DNA from: Pleionea litopenaei
GTDB lineage: Bacteria; Pseudomonadota; Gammaproteobacteria; Enterobacterales; Kangiellaceae
Assembly: GCF_031198435.1 (NCBI RefSeq)
Contig: NZ_CP133548.1
Location: forward strand, 2,886,001 to 2,950,000
DNA: 64,000 bases
Direction: 5' to 3'
The notes under the pieces were generated by a model. The model was not told the DNA's origin, made no database searches, and saw nothing but the letters and a program-made list of their open reading frames with translations. The position numbers were made by a program, and so were the translations under genes. Positions 36,533 through 46,589 of the stretch are shown one piece after another (position 1 is the first letter of the stretch; each line of letters begins with the position of its first letter).

Positions 36533-37240
36533 TTGAACAACATACTCAGCTTTATATCCTTGTACGATTGGATTGCCTTGATATGGTTTGCGATCTGCTG
36601 GATCGGCTACGCACTCTTTGCTCAAGTTAAAGCGCGTACCAAGCCAACATTGGCGTCATCGCTCTCGAATGTAAGAGGTCTTTGGATGTCTCGAATATTC
36701 TCGCGAGAGGTCCGTATTGCTGACGTTACCGCATTGGGTATTCTGCAGCGAAATGTGACGTTTTTTGCATCGACGACTATTTTTATTCTTGCTGGTTTAT
36801 TGACCGTGTTAGGGGCAACAGACCAAATTGTGCAACTGACTAATACCTTACCATTCATTGTCGAAAATACCCGAGCCAGTTGGGAAGTGAAGCTGCTGGT
36901 GCTGATTTTTATCTTTGTCTATGCATTTTTTAAGTTTGCCTGGAGTGTTCGGCAATACAACTTTGCCATTGTATTGTTGAGCGCAGCGCCAACGAATGAT
37001 TGTTCGGAAAACGATAAGACGCTGTTTGTGATTAATGCCAATGAAGTATTAACACGAGCAAATAATTCTTTTGCTCACGGGCTAAGAGCCTACTCATTTG
37101 CGATGGCTATTTTAGGTTGGTTTGTTCATCCGGTTTTATTTATGGTTAGTGCACTTTGGGTAGTGTTGGTTTTGCATCGTCGAGAGTTTCATTCAAACAC
37201 CTTGATCGCGCTGCGACAAGCCAGCAAGCTCGCTCAGTGA
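36533..37240 (+). CDS. DUF599 family membrane protein
   Basis: The open frame starts at 36419, but the family begins with the hydrophobic SLYDWIALIWFAICWIGYALF segment. A TTG at 36533 with AGAGG upstream gives a 235-aa start just before it. The protein has four membrane helices, the RIADVTALGILQRNVTFFAST motif and KFAWSVRQYNF, which are DUF599 hallmarks. Function is unknown. It is divergent from the DUF255 gene (67 bp between the two preferred TTG starts), and its stop abuts the stop of the convergent diguanylate cyclase gene. Confidence 0.82.
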   Translation: MNNILSFISLYDWIALIWFAICWIGYALFAQVKARTKPTLASSLSNVRGLWMSRIFSREVRIADVTALGILQRNVTFFASTTIFILAGLLTVLGATDQIVQLTNTLPFIVENTRASWEVKLLVLIFIFVYAFFKFAWSVRQYNFAIVLLSAAPTNDCSENDKTLFVINANEVLTRANNSFAHGLRAYSFAMAILGWFVHPVLFMVSALWVVLVLHRREFHSNTLIALRQASKLAQ

Positions 37241-38803
37241 TTAAGGAAGATCTGGCTTGATTGAACGTTCGGCGCACACCTGATTCCGACCTTTCTCTTT
37301 AGCGCGGTAAAGAGCCTTGTCAGCTTTATTAAAAACATCGGTCGCAGTATCCGCGCCCTCAAACTCCGCAACACCAAAAGACAGTGTAATGTTTATCGTT
37401 TGATTCGGAGTGACCTTGATAGCGTGATCTCTAACCATTAATCTTAATTTATTGATCGCTTTGGTAGCGTCGGCTAGGCGAGTTTCAGGCATCAATATAA
37501 CGAATTCTTCTCCACCATAACGAGCGATAAAATCAGACTCTCGTAGCCCATGATCAAGTTGATTAGCAACCGCCTTTAAAACTTCGTCGCCCGCTTGGTG
37601 GCCATATTGGTCATTAATTTTTTTAAAGTAGTCTATGTCACATACCGCGAGGCTGAGCGAGTTTCGATAGCGCCGCCATCGAGAATACTCTTGCGTCAAT
37701 CGCTCATTATATGCGTATCGATTGGGCAGCGAAGTGAGTGGATCATTGTAGGCTTTAAAACGCTGTTCTTTTAGATTTGTTTTAAGTCGCTCAGCTTCTT
37801 CTTCAGTGACGGCTAATTGTTCGCGAACAATTTTCAATTCTGCTAACGAAGCTTTAACTTTATTTTTTTGAGTTTCTTTAAAGTGATTAACACTATTAAA
37901 GATATGTTCGAAACTACTGAGCAGACGACTTTTTAATGGCCCAAGATTTGGTGAATCCGCTATTTCTTGTTGAATATCGGCAATGGCTCCTGTTAGATCG
38001 GTGTCTAATTTCTGAGTATCACTGATCAGACTCTCATGGCCAACGGCGGCCTGATTTAGGTAAGACGCAACATTGAGCAGACGTTTGTTGAGTTTCTGAA
38101 GAAAATTCTCAAACTGAACATGCTCTTGATTCGCCGCTTCAAGTAATGCTGAAGCAATTTGTTCGATAAGGTCCGATAGTTGCTCGTAATGATTAATTGC
38201 AAGCAGTTGATCTTTAATGTTCTCTGAAGCCTTTCGGTAGATATCAATATTACCAAGTTGATCGACAAAGTTATTTAACGCGTCTTTCAGTGCTTGAGGA
38301 ATTATCACCTGCTGTGAAACAGCAGGTTTTTCGAGAACTTCGTCATTATCGAGAACCTCTTCGTTGTGTTCTCTTTTTTTCTTATTAAAAGGATTCCAAC
38401 GACTATTTGATTCATTGATCTCGGTTGTTTTTAAGATATTGCCGATTTCTTCAAAAATACTTTCTGGATTCAACTGCTGTCTTTTTTTGTTTAAAGTTTT
38501 CAGTAGTTTTTTACTTTTTCTGCTCAGCGGTAAGTTTTCAACTTCTGCTAGCAGTGCTTGTAGCGCCGGTGAGTCTGAAGACTGAAGTTGATCTTCAATC
38601 AGTTCTTCTTGTTCGCGTAAAAAATCGGTGATGTTGTCGACGTAGATCTTCAAATCTTCTGTTGAAGTTTGATCTTTGATTGCTGTTCTTAATTCATTCA
38701 GTTGCCGATCAAGTGTCGAGTTAACTCCCATGCCGCTATAACTTACTCTAAGTAAATAGCGTTTGAGTTGTTCTTCCTCTGATAATGAGTCTTCAGTAGT
38801 CAT
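37241..38803 (-). CDS. GGDEF diguanylate cyclase with long coiled-coil N-terminus
   Basis: The 520-aa cytoplasmic protein has a helical, coiled-coil N-terminal region (residues 1-345) and a C-terminal GGDEF domain. The active site is intact (RYGGEEFVILMPE), with substrate-binding DPLTSLPNRYAYNERL and the RESD inhibitory I-site just before it, so it should make c-di-GMP and be product-inhibited. The order diguanylate cyclase - EEP nuclease - dsbA - cytochrome c4 - engB matches Pseudomonas, where this cyclase is DgcH. It follows the EEP gene by 3 bp. Confidence 0.9.
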   Translation of the reverse strand: MTTEDSLSEEEQLKRYLLRVSYSGMGVNSTLDRQLNELRTAIKDQTSTEDLKIYVDNITDFLREQEELIEDQLQSSDSPALQALLAEVENLPLSRKSKKLLKTLNKKRQQLNPESIFEEIGNILKTTEINESNSRWNPFNKKKREHNEEVLDNDEVLEKPAVSQQVIIPQALKDALNNFVDQLGNIDIYRKASENIKDQLLAINHYEQLSDLIEQIASALLEAANQEHVQFENFLQKLNKRLLNVASYLNQAAVGHESLISDTQKLDTDLTGAIADIQQEIADSPNLGPLKSRLLSSFEHIFNSVNHFKETQKNKVKASLAELKIVREQLAVTEEEAERLKTNLKEQRFKAYNDPLTSLPNRYAYNERLTQEYSRWRRYRNSLSLAVCDIDYFKKINDQYGHQAGDEVLKAVANQLDHGLRESDFIARYGGEEFVILMPETRLADATKAINKLRLMVRDHAIKVTPNQTINITLSFGVAEFEGADTATDVFNKADKALYRAKEKGRNQVCAERSIKPDLP

Positions 38804-38806
38804 GAT

Positions 38807-39640
38807 TTAACAACTGTTAGTATTGCAGTTCAGTCCCAAAGAGCGTTGCTCAATTTGAGAGGCTAAATGAATCGGCAGGTCAATTTCCATAGCAATGGGC
38901 AGATGATCAGAAATGACTTCCGGTAATACCGAAACACTGCGAACACCCAAGGTGTCGCTAACCAATATTTGGTCAAAAGAACGTTTTGGATTCCAACTAG
39001 GATACGTTGGTTGATGACTATCCATAAGTCGGGTATTAATTCCGTATTGATGAAGTTCGTCGACTAGCCAATCAGGCTCACAGTTCATGTCTCCCATAAT
39101 GACAAAATAATCGTGATGTTGCAGACTCTCGGCGATGTATTTGAGTTGTTTTTTCTGAGCTTTTTTTCCAAGAGCTAAATGGGCAACCATCACCACCAAC
39201 GAGGTATTAGCGCTTCCAAAGCTAACCTGCAACGCGCCGCGCCCTGGTATCAATCCAGGAAGTGCGTGATCAACGACCACTTCGGCAGGTAGTTTTGAGA
39301 GTAGCCCGTTCGCATGAGCGGCGATATTGGCTAGATTTCTATTTTTTTGAACATGCCAATGAGCGAATCCAGCGTGTTCAGCGAGGTATTCTACTTGATT
39401 GATAAAGCTGCTTCTGAGGCTGCCAGCGTCCACTTCTTGCAAGGCGACAATGTCATAATCTTGTATTAAATTTGCAATTTTTGACAAATTAATATGTCGA
39501 GCAGAATGTGGAAGTACGTGGCGCCAACTCCGAGATAAATAATCGCTATAACGACGTGTTTCAATACCGACTTGGATATTGAAACTCAACATTTTCAATG
39601 TTTGTAGTTGTTGCTTAGGAGCAGTTGCGGTTAATGTCAT
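38807..39640 (-). CDS. Endonuclease/exonuclease/phosphatase family protein
   Basis: The 277-aa protein has the EEP metal-dependent phosphoesterase fold: LSFNIQVGI with the first Asn, VALQEVDAGS with the metal-binding Glu, MGDMNCEPD, SFDQILVSD and the catalytic His in VISDHLPIAMEI. Target (DNA, RNA, phosphoinositide-like lipid) is unknown. It is co-transcribed with the diguanylate cyclase (3-bp gap) and lies downstream of the dsbA-like gene, a conserved order in pseudomonads. Confidence 0.9.
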   Translation of the reverse strand: MTLTATAPKQQLQTLKMLSFNIQVGIETRRYSDYLSRSWRHVLPHSARHINLSKIANLIQDYDIVALQEVDAGSLRSSFINQVEYLAEHAGFAHWHVQKNRNLANIAAHANGLLSKLPAEVVVDHALPGLIPGRGALQVSFGSANTSLVVMVAHLALGKKAQKKQLKYIAESLQHHDYFVIMGDMNCEPDWLVDELHQYGINTRLMDSHQPTYPSWNPKRSFDQILVSDTLGVRSVSVLPEVISDHLPIAMEIDLPIHLASQIEQRSLGLNCNTNSC

Positions 39641-39691
39641 ATTGTTCTTGCAGCTAAGGTTTTTGTGGCCACGCCATTCGTCGTTAGTGTA

Positions 39692-40291
39692 TCACTCACT
39701 CAATGATTGTTGATTCAACCAATCAATAAGTTGCTGAGGCGTTTGCAGTTGCTCAGCATCGATAATCAGTTGCCCTTTATAAATAATAGTGGGTACTTGA
39801 GTAATTGCGTAGTCTTGAATTTGTTTTTGATAGCCCTTCAGTTGTTTCGCCAGGCTTGTATCGTAGACAACCTGTTCCAGTTCTGCTTGGTCCAGTTCAG
39901 GGTACATACTGATGAGTAATTCGATGTAATCTTCAGGTTTCTCGAGTGACGGTGTTGCAGTATTGAGTTGCTGCATGATGGCTAAGTGCTGCTCTGCAGA
40001 AAAGTTAAGCTTATTGGCAATAAGCATCAGTTTAGCGTCACGCTGCCAAGCTTGGCGGAATATTGCTGGCCATAGAGTCACGGTCATTCCCGCTTGATCT
40101 AGCGAATGGATAATGGCACCACAGGCTCGAGAGCGATACCAGCAGACTACTTTGGTTGTTTCGTTTTCGACGAGGGGCGCCTCAAGAGATCTAGGCTGTA
40201 TTTTACTTTTTGCGGGCACGACGGCTTCTTCTGCGCTTATAGAAAATACCGTGGTGAAGACGGCAAACAAAACAAACGATGATAATTTCAT
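39692..40291 (-). CDS. DsbA-like periplasmic thioredoxin-fold protein lacking CxxC
   Basis: The 199-aa protein has a signal peptide (about residues 1-20) and a DsbA fold, recognisable from WYRSRACGAI, WPAIFRQAWQRDAKLML and the cis-Pro loop TQVPTIIYKGQLI. Aligning WYGCPHC of DsbA with WYRSRAC shows that the nucleophilic first Cys is Ser54 while the second is kept as Cys57; another Cys is at position 50. Standard disulfide oxidation is therefore unlikely. Its place between cytochrome c4 and the EEP gene is the dsbA position in Pseudomonas, so it is probably a diverged dsbA orthologue. Confidence 0.78.
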   Translation of the reverse strand: MKLSSFVLFAVFTTVFSISAEEAVVPAKSKIQPRSLEAPLVENETTKVVCWYRSRACGAIIHSLDQAGMTVTLWPAIFRQAWQRDAKLMLIANKLNFSAEQHLAIMQQLNTATPSLEKPEDYIELLISMYPELDQAELEQVVYDTSLAKQLKGYQKQIQDYAITQVPTIIYKGQLIIDAEQLQTPQQLIDWLNQQSLSE

Positions 40292-40420
40292 AAACTTACA
40301 TGATTGGTGTGCGGGTATTTATTGTAGCGATTAATTACGCAAAATGGCCAGCATTCGCAAAGACCAATCGATAAATATGTGAAATAAGTGAGCTTGTAGA
40401 GAATTAATTAAGGGAATAAA

Positions 40421-40444
40421 AAAGGCGGCTAATCAGCCGCCTTT
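40421..40444 (-). terminator. Rho-independent terminator after cytochrome c4
   Basis: Arms AAAGGCGGCT (40421-40430) and AGCCGCCTTT (40435-40444) with a 4-nt loop; on the minus strand a T-rich tract TTTTTTATT follows. It lies just after the cytochrome c4 stop. Confidence 0.93.
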
Positions 40445-40462
40445 GTAAAAACATCGATCGAA

Positions 40463-41062
40463 TTAATGGAGGCCAACTAGGTAGTATGCCAAAGCTTCAA
40501 TTTGTTCATCGCTTAACTTCGAAGCAATGTCGCGCATCATACGGTTGTTGTCATTGGCTCGTGCACCTGATCTAAACGCTTTTAATTGTGCGATGGTGTA
40601 TTGAGGGTTTTGACCACCTAATGCTGGGAAAGCCGCGGCATCGACACCTGTGCCTTGTGGACCATGGCAAGCGGTGCAGGCTGGAATGCCTGTTGCTGCG
40701 TCACCGGCTCGATACAGTTTTTGTCCGAGTTCAATGTATTTATCGGGAACGGCTGCGTGTTGCGGTTCTAAAGTCGCATAAAACGCTGAGATATTAGCGA
40801 TGGCTTCTTCAGATAATGACGCCGCTTGACCAGCCATCACTGCGTTATCACGCTCACCGTTTTTGAACTGGTGTAATTGTTTAGCAAGGTATTTAGCGCC
40901 TTGACCTGCCAATTTCGGATACTCAGGTGCAAGTGGAGTGTTTCCATCAGCTCCATGACAAGCAGCACAAGCTGCCGCATCTTTTTGACCCTGTTCCGCA
41001 TCACCCGCTACTAGGTGTGCGCTAAACCCCAAAATGGCGCAGATTACAGCAATTTTTTTCAT
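40463..41062 (-). CDS. cc4: Dihaem cytochrome c4
   Basis: The 199-aa protein has a Sec signal (about residues 1-20) and two class I cytochrome domains with haem sites CAACH and CTACH. Each has a downstream Met ligand candidate (NAVMAGQAASL and NRMMRDIASKL). Cytochrome c4 carries electrons to terminal oxidases in the periplasm. The two-domain length and the neighbour engB across a divergent spacer match Pseudomonas. It starts behind AGGATAA and is followed by a strong terminator. Confidence 0.94.
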   Translation of the reverse strand: MKKIAVICAILGFSAHLVAGDAEQGQKDAAACAACHGADGNTPLAPEYPKLAGQGAKYLAKQLHQFKNGERDNAVMAGQAASLSEEAIANISAFYATLEPQHAAVPDKYIELGQKLYRAGDAATGIPACTACHGPQGTGVDAAAFPALGGQNPQYTIAQLKAFRSGARANDNNRMMRDIASKLSDEQIEALAYYLVGLH

Positions 41063-41245
41063 CGTTTATCCTTTATTCTTGGAAAACAGTATTTAAAGTT
41101 ATTTCGCTTGCTTGGCGCCATGATAAACTAACGCCGATTTGAACAAAGTGGCTGAATTATAGGGAAACTGCCTGTAAAAAGCCACAATTGCAACCTAGAA
41201 CTGCGTAAAGCTTTAAAAGTAAGTTGAATTATCGGGAGATAACAG

Positions 41246-41887
41246 GTGAATAAGGGTGCTGGAACGGAGAAAAAAGTGAATCCCTTTCGACAGGCGCAAT
41301 ACATTATGGGCGCTGCCGAATTGGTTCAGTTGCCAGCCGATGCTGGGATCGAAGTCGCGTTTGCTGGTCGCTCAAATGCCGGTAAGTCGAGTGCTTTGAA
41401 CGTCTTGTGTGAACAAAAATCGTTAGCAAGAACCAGTAAAACACCTGGACGTACACAGCTTATCAATCTGTTTAAATTGGATGAACAGCGTCGGCTGGTT
41501 GATCTACCTGGTTATGGCTTCGCGAAGGTCTCGATTGATATAAAAGAGCGGTGGCAGGCAACGCTGAGTCAGTACTTGCAACAGCGAAACTGTCTTCAAG
41601 GTCTCGTGGTGCTAATGGATATACGGCACCCGTTAAAAGATGTCGATTGCCAAATGCTCGAGTGGGCTGCGGTGGCTAAATTACCAACCCATGTATTGCT
41701 GAGTAAGGCCGACAAATTAAAGCAAGGTGCAGCAAAAAGCACATTATTGAAAGTCAAACAGCAACTCAAAACGATTGATCCGGCGTTTAGCGCGCAAACT
41801 TTTTCATCGTTAAAACGAACGGGCTTTGATCAACTCATGAATCATTTATTGCAATGGTTTGAGTATGAGCCGCCCAAGGCGGATTAA
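41246..41887 (+). CDS. engB: Ribosome-biogenesis GTPase EngB (YihA/YsxC)
   Basis: The 213-aa GTPase acts in assembly of the large ribosomal subunit. The G1 loop GRSNAGKSS, G2 region TSKTPGRTQLINLF, G3 DLPGYGFAKV and G4 LSKADK are all present, with TGFDQLMNHL at the C-terminus. The start is GTG at 41246 behind GGGAGA. It is divergent from cytochrome c4, as in Pseudomonas. In many relatives polA is the other neighbour; here 11 kb separate them. Confidence 0.95.
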   Translation: MNKGAGTEKKVNPFRQAQYIMGAAELVQLPADAGIEVAFAGRSNAGKSSALNVLCEQKSLARTSKTPGRTQLINLFKLDEQRRLVDLPGYGFAKVSIDIKERWQATLSQYLQQRNCLQGLVVLMDIRHPLKDVDCQMLEWAAVAKLPTHVLLSKADKLKQGAAKSTLLKVKQQLKTIDPAFSAQTFSSLKRTGFDQLMNHLLQWFEYEPPKAD

Positions 41888-41956
41888 ACTCATCGGAGTT
41901 GAGCTTGAATAGGCCCCTTCACCCGAGACGAGTCAGCGTCGTGTAATAAAAAAGAG

Positions 41957-42040
41957 GCCATTTGCGCAAAAAATACGCGAAATGGTTTGATTTTTGCCCC
42001 CCCTGTTTGAGAAAATACGCGCCATTTCAAAATGGGCCCC
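41957..42040 (+). promoter_or_regulatory. Repeat-rich leader upstream of tkt
   Basis: Two related elements precede tkt: an imperfect inverted repeat CCATTTGCG / CGCGAAATGG (41958-41985) and a compact one CCATTT-CA-AAATGG (42022-42035). AAAATACGCG occurs twice (41970-41979 and 42012-42021). The arrangement suggests regulator sites or an RNA structure for the tkt-gap-pgk-fba operon. No known operator is recognised. Confidence 0.4.
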
Positions 42041-42057
42041 CAGCTCAGGAGAACTAT

Positions 42058-44061
42058 ATGCCTACCCGATTTGATTTAGCCAATGCTATCCGTGCGTTGA
42101 GTATGGATGCAGTGCAGAAAGCTAATTCTGGCCACCCCGGCGCGCCACTTGGCATGGCCGACATTGCCGAAGTGTTGTGGAACGACTACTTATTACACAG
42201 CCCGAAAAACCCGCAGTGGGTTAACCGTGATCGATTTGTCTTATCCAATGGTCATGGCTCAATGCTTATCTACTCCCTTTTGCACTTGTCGGGTTATGCG
42301 TTAACCATTGACGATCTAAAAAACTTCCGCCAATTGCATTCAAAAACTCCGGGGCACCCAGAATACGGATACACGCCGGGTGTCGAAACAACGACGGGTC
42401 CTCTCGGGCAAGGTATTGCCAACGCAGTAGGTATGGCCATTGCCGAGAAGACTTTGGCGGCTCAGTTTAATCGCCCCGATTTTACAATGATCGATCATTA
42501 CACCTACACCTTTTTAGGCGATGGTTGCTTAATGGAAGGCATCTCGCACGAGGTGTGCTCGTTAGCGGGGACGCTAGGTTTAGGTAAGTTAATTGCTTTT
42601 TACGACGACAATGGCATTTCGATTGACGGCGAAGTAGAAGGTTGGTTTACCGATGATACGCCAAAAAGATTCCAAGCTTATGGTTGGCAAGTTATTCCTG
42701 CCGTTGATGGCCATGATCCTGAAGCCATTAAGATGGCTATCGAGCAAGCTCGACAAGAAACCAACAAACCCACGCTGATTTGCTGTAAGACCACCATTGG
42801 TTTTGGAGCTCCTAATAAAGCTGGAAAAGAAGAATGTCATGGTGCTCCATTAGGCGATGAAGAAATTGCCGGTGCACGCCAAAAATTAGGTTGGCATCAT
42901 GCACCTTTTGAAATTCCTCAAGATATTTATGATGCATGGGACGCGCGAGCTCGCGGCGCTGATGCAGAAGAACAGTGGAACAGTTTGTTCATTGAGTACC
43001 GAGACACTCACCCTGAATTAGCGGCAGAACTAGAGCGACGTCTCAACGGTTCATTACCAGCAGATTTCGCCACTCGAGCAGACGCTTTTATTCGCGAAAC
43101 TCAAAAAGAAGCCGCGAAAGTTGCAACGCGAAAAGCGTCGCAAAATGCGATTGAAGCATTTGCTCAACAGTTACCTGAATTATTGGGAGGCTCTGCAGAT
43201 TTAGCTGGGTCTAACTTGACGCTTTGGAGTGGTGCGAAAGGCATTGATGCGAAAGACGCGTCTGGAAATTACTTGTATTACGGCGTTCGAGAGTTTGGAA
43301 TGGCCGCGATAATGAATGGTATTGCTTTGCATGGCGGTTTTATCCCTTACGGCGGTACCTTTTTAATCTTTATGGAGTACGCACGTAACGCTTGTCGAAT
43401 GGCTGCTTTAATGAAGCAGCGTGCAATTTATGTGTTTACTCACGACTCCATTGGTTTGGGTGAAGATGGGCCAACGCATCAGCCGATTGAACAAATTACT
43501 AGCTTGCGTACTACACCGAATATGTCGGTATGGCGACCTTGCGATGCGACTGAGTCAGCCGTTGCTTGGAAAGCCGCTTTGGAGCGAGAAGATGGACCAA
43601 CCGCGCTCGCTCTTTCGCGCCAAGGTTTACCTGGTTTAGCACGCTCTGATGAGCAGTTGAGTCATGTTGAAAAGGGCGGCTACATCATCCGCGATTGCAG
43701 TGGCACACCTGAGCTGATCTTATTGGCGACAGGTTCTGAAGTAGAATTAGCTTTGAAAGCCGCCACCGAGCTGGATAAACATGGACACCAAGTCCGTGTG
43801 GTTTCAATGCCATCCACCGATACGTTTGATCGTCAATCAACTCAGTATAAAGAATCGGTATTGCCCAGCGGCGTTGTCAATCGTATAGCCGTTGAAGCGG
43901 GTTATCCTGACTTTTGGTATAAGTACGTCGGCTTGCACGGCAAAGTTCTGGGAATGGCGACGTTCGGTGAATCAGCGCCTGCTAGCGCTTTGTTCGAAGA
44001 GTTTGGTTTCACAACCGAAAACCTAGTCGCTATGGCAAATGAATTATTAGCGCCTAAGTAG
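42058..44061 (+). CDS. tkt: Transketolase
   Basis: Transketolase is the thiamine-diphosphate enzyme of the non-oxidative pentose phosphate pathway. The ATG at 42058, behind CAGGAG, gives 667 aa, the usual length (about 665). ThDP/Mg motif [18 protein letters not shown], substrate His region [12 protein letters not shown], and the pyrimidine domain [18 protein letters not shown] are present. The longer frame from 41962 is rejected. The next genes are gap, pgk and fba in the same direction, as in many Gammaproteobacteria. Confidence 0.97.
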   Translation: MPTRFDLANAIRALSMDAVQKANSGHPGAPLGMADIAEVLWNDYLLHSPKNPQWVNRDRFVLSNGHGSMLIYSLLHLSGYALTIDDLKNFRQLHSKTPGHPEYGYTPGVETTTGPLGQGIANAVGMAIAEKTLAAQFNRPDFTMIDHYTYTFLGDGCLMEGISHEVCSLAGTLGLGKLIAFYDDNGISIDGEVEGWFTDDTPKRFQAYGWQVIPAVDGHDPEAIKMAIEQARQETNKPTLICCKTTIGFGAPNKAGKEECHGAPLGDEEIAGARQKLGWHHAPFEIPQDIYDAWDARARGADAEEQWNSLFIEYRDTHPELAAELERRLNGSLPADFATRADAFIRETQKEAAKVATRKASQNAIEAFAQQLPELLGGSADLAGSNLTLWSGAKGIDAKDASGNYLYYGVREFGMAAIMNGIALHGGFIPYGGTFLIFMEYARNACRMAALMKQRAIYVFTHDSIGLGEDGPTHQPIEQITSLRTTPNMSVWRPCDATESAVAWKAALEREDGPTALALSRQGLPGLARSDEQLSHVEKGGYIIRDCSGTPELILLATGSEVELALKAATELDKHGHQVRVVSMPSTDTFDRQSTQYKESVLPSGVVNRIAVEAGYPDFWYKYVGLHGKVLGMATFGESAPASALFEEFGFTTENLVAMANELLAPK

Positions 44062-44228
44062 CCACATAATAATTAGCACGTAATTGCTAACACAATAATC
44101 GCTGGGCCAACTTGGTACCAGCGAGTAAAAAAACACATAGTTATGAAGTAAGTTATTACTAACTTCGAAAGTACAGAAAGCGGAGCCTTTTAGGGGTTCC
44201 ATTACCAGTCATCACAGTGAGGTAAACA

Positions 44229-45230
44229 ATGACAGTTAAAGTTGCCATTAACGGCTATGGTCGTATCGGCCGTATGGTTTTACGTGCAATCTACGAACTT
44301 AATCGCCAGGACGAGATTAAAGTAGTTGCTATTAATTCATCGCATCCAATTGAAACCAATGTTCATTTGACTAAGTACGACACGACTCATGGTCGTTTTG
44401 AAGCCGATGTAACTGGCGATGAAACTCATATGTACGTAAATGGCGATCCGATCGCTATGTTAGCTGACCGTAATCCAGAGAATTTGAAGTGGAGTGATTA
44501 CGAGGTTGATGTAGTACTCGAGTGCACAGGTCACTTCACTGACCAAGCTGGCGCTGGCAAGCATTTTGTCGGCGGCGCGAAAAAAGTACTTATTTCTGCA
44601 CCTGGTAAAGAAGACATAGATGCGACCATTGTGTATGGAGTTAATCACGACAGTCTTACCGCTGATCACAAAGTTGTCTCGAATGCGTCTTGTACAACTA
44701 ACTGTTTAGCGCCTGTAGCAAAAGCTTTACACGAAGGGCTTGGCATAGAAAGCGGACTGGTTAATACCATTCATGCTTACACCAATGACCAGCGCCTGAT
44801 AGACAATCAACACAAAGATTTACGTCGAGCTCGTGCCGCTGCAATGTCTGTAATACCAACTAAAACAGGGGCGGCGAAAGCGGTTGGCCTAGTTCTGCCT
44901 GAGTTAAACGGTAAACTTGATGGCTTTGCAATGCGAGTGCCTACATTAAACGTTTCAACGGTTGACCTGACGTTCACGGCGAGCCGCAATACGACCGTCG
45001 AAGAAGTCAATGAAATCATAAAGAAAGCCGCCGATGAACATGTATTGGCGTATAACGATGAGCCACTCGTCTCTACCGATTTCAATCATCACGCAGCTTC
45101 GAGCATTTTCGATGCGACTCAAACTCGAGTGATTGGTGGAAATCTTGTAAAAATCGTCACTTGGTACGACAACGAGTGGGGCTTTAGTTGTCGCATGCTT
45201 GATACTGCCATAGCGATGATGAAAGCATAA
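44229..45230 (+). CDS. gap: Type I glyceraldehyde-3-phosphate dehydrogenase
   Basis: The 333-aa enzyme oxidises glyceraldehyde 3-phosphate to 1,3-bisphosphoglycerate. The NAD-binding [14 protein letters not shown], catalytic Cys in [11 protein letters not shown], and [14 protein letters not shown] are present. The last motif separates it from erythrose-4-phosphate dehydrogenase, which often occupies this place between tkt and pgk; here the sequence reads as GAPDH. The 167-bp spacer after tkt contains a CGCTGG/CCAGCG hairpin (44100-44123), so a separate promoter or attenuation is possible. Confidence 0.92.
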   Translation: MTVKVAINGYGRIGRMVLRAIYELNRQDEIKVVAINSSHPIETNVHLTKYDTTHGRFEADVTGDETHMYVNGDPIAMLADRNPENLKWSDYEVDVVLECTGHFTDQAGAGKHFVGGAKKVLISAPGKEDIDATIVYGVNHDSLTADHKVVSNASCTTNCLAPVAKALHEGLGIESGLVNTIHAYTNDQRLIDNQHKDLRRARAAAMSVIPTKTGAAKAVGLVLPELNGKLDGFAMRVPTLNVSTVDLTFTASRNTTVEEVNEIIKKAADEHVLAYNDEPLVSTDFNHHAASSIFDATQTRVIGGNLVKIVTWYDNEWGFSCRMLDTAIAMMKA

Positions 45231-45247
45231 GCATTCTGTTCTCGTCA

Positions 45248-45274
45248 GTTAGCCTTGCCTAGCGCAGGGCTAAC
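45248..45274 (+). other. Hairpin in the gap-pgk spacer
   Basis: GTTAGCC (45248-45254) pairs with GGCTAAC (45268-45274). There is no T-run after it, so it is more likely an mRNA-stabilising or processing structure than a terminator. TACAAT at 45305-45310 could be a -10 box for pgk. Confidence 0.4.
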
Positions 45275-45352
45275 TAAATATCAGCCAATCGCTGATGAAT
45301 CCGTTACAATAGTCGTAATTTCCAACCGCTTTAAATGAAAGGGCTTTCTAGC

Positions 45353-46531
45353 ATGTCTGTTCTACGCATGGCCGATCTCGATTTGCAAGGTAAACGTGTT
45401 TTAATTCGAGAAGACCTCAATGTTCCTATTAAAGATGGAAAAGTCACGTCTGATGTTCGTATCCGAGCGGCGTTACCGACCATTCAACTAGCGCTAGAAA
45501 AAGGCGCTCATGTCATGGTTATGTCGCATCGTGGTCGTCCGACCGAAGGCGAATTAACCAGCGAAGACTCAATGGCACCCATTGCTGAGCACTTGCAAAG
45601 TCTTCTCAACATGCCGGTGACCTTGGTTAAGGACTATCTTGATGGCGTCGCGGCTTCGAGTGATCAAGTCATTCTATTTGAAAACGTTCGATGCAATCTT
45701 GGTGAAAAAAGCAACGATGATGCTTTGGCAAAACGTTACGCTGCGCTTTGTGATGTTTTTGTTATGGACGCATTTGGAACGGCTCATCGCGCTCAAGCGT
45801 CGACCCATGGCGTCGCCAAATTTGCGCCGATAGCTTGTGCCGGCCCGTTGCTTGCGGGTGAACTTGATGCATTGTCGAAGGCGCTAGATAAACCAGCTCG
45901 GCCGATGGTCGCTATCGTAGGTGGGTCTAAAGTGTCTACCAAGTTGACGGTGTTAGAATCGTTATCGAAAATCGTTGATCAACTGATTGTTGGTGGTGGA
46001 ATAGCCAATACCTTTATTGCAGCCGAAGGTCACAATGTCGGCAAATCATTGTATGAAGCAGATCTCGTACCAGAAGCGAAACGACTGATCGATCAAGCGA
46101 AAGCAAATGGTGGTGAAATTCCTGTTCCAACGGATGTTGTCGTTGGTCAGACGTTTAGTGAAGATACGCCAGCTACCACTAAGTCGGTCGCTGAGGTCGC
46201 CGACGATGATATGATTTTTGATATCGGTCCTGAATCGGCCGCACACTTATCGACGATTCTGGCCAATGCCAAAACCATTGTCTGGAATGGCCCGGTGGGT
46301 GTTTTCGAATTTGATGCCTTTGCTTCAGGCACACAGGCAATGTCGATAGCGATTGCTGACAGCGATGCATTTTCGATTGCTGGTGGTGGCGATACATTGG
46401 CAGCGGTCGACAAGTTTGGTATTCAAGACAAGGTCTCCTATATTTCTACCGGTGGTGGTGCTTTTTTAGAGTTTCTCGAAGGAAAAACGCTACCAGCCGT
46501 TGAAATTTTAGAGCAACGAGCCAAAGCCTAA
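45353..46531 (+). CDS. pgk: Phosphoglycerate kinase
   Basis: PGK transfers phosphate from 1,3-bisphosphoglycerate to ADP. I choose the ATG at 45353 (392 aa), behind AAAGGG, giving [25 protein letters not shown], cited in outline. The N-domain substrate residues ([19 protein letters not shown]), hinge and nucleotide-binding GGSKVSTKL and GPVGVFE are intact, as is the C-terminal [14 protein letters not shown]. It lies between gap and fba in the glycolysis/Calvin-type block. Confidence 0.97.
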   Translation: MSVLRMADLDLQGKRVLIREDLNVPIKDGKVTSDVRIRAALPTIQLALEKGAHVMVMSHRGRPTEGELTSEDSMAPIAEHLQSLLNMPVTLVKDYLDGVAASSDQVILFENVRCNLGEKSNDDALAKRYAALCDVFVMDAFGTAHRAQASTHGVAKFAPIACAGPLLAGELDALSKALDKPARPMVAIVGGSKVSTKLTVLESLSKIVDQLIVGGGIANTFIAAEGHNVGKSLYEADLVPEAKRLIDQAKANGGEIPVPTDVVVGQTFSEDTPATTKSVAEVADDDMIFDIGPESAAHLSTILANAKTIVWNGPVGVFEFDAFASGTQAMSIAIADSDAFSIAGGGDTLAAVDKFGIQDKVSYISTGGGAFLEFLEGKTLPAVEILEQRAKA

Positions 46532-46589
46532 AGCGACACGTTAAAGAATTTAAGTACAGTTTTTACTATCAGGAAGAGAGGATTTAGTT

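Noticed and set aside
44229-45230. Erythrose-4-phosphate dehydrogenase (epd) at the tkt-pgk position
   Set aside because: [14 protein letters not shown] and other segments follow GAPDH, not Epd.
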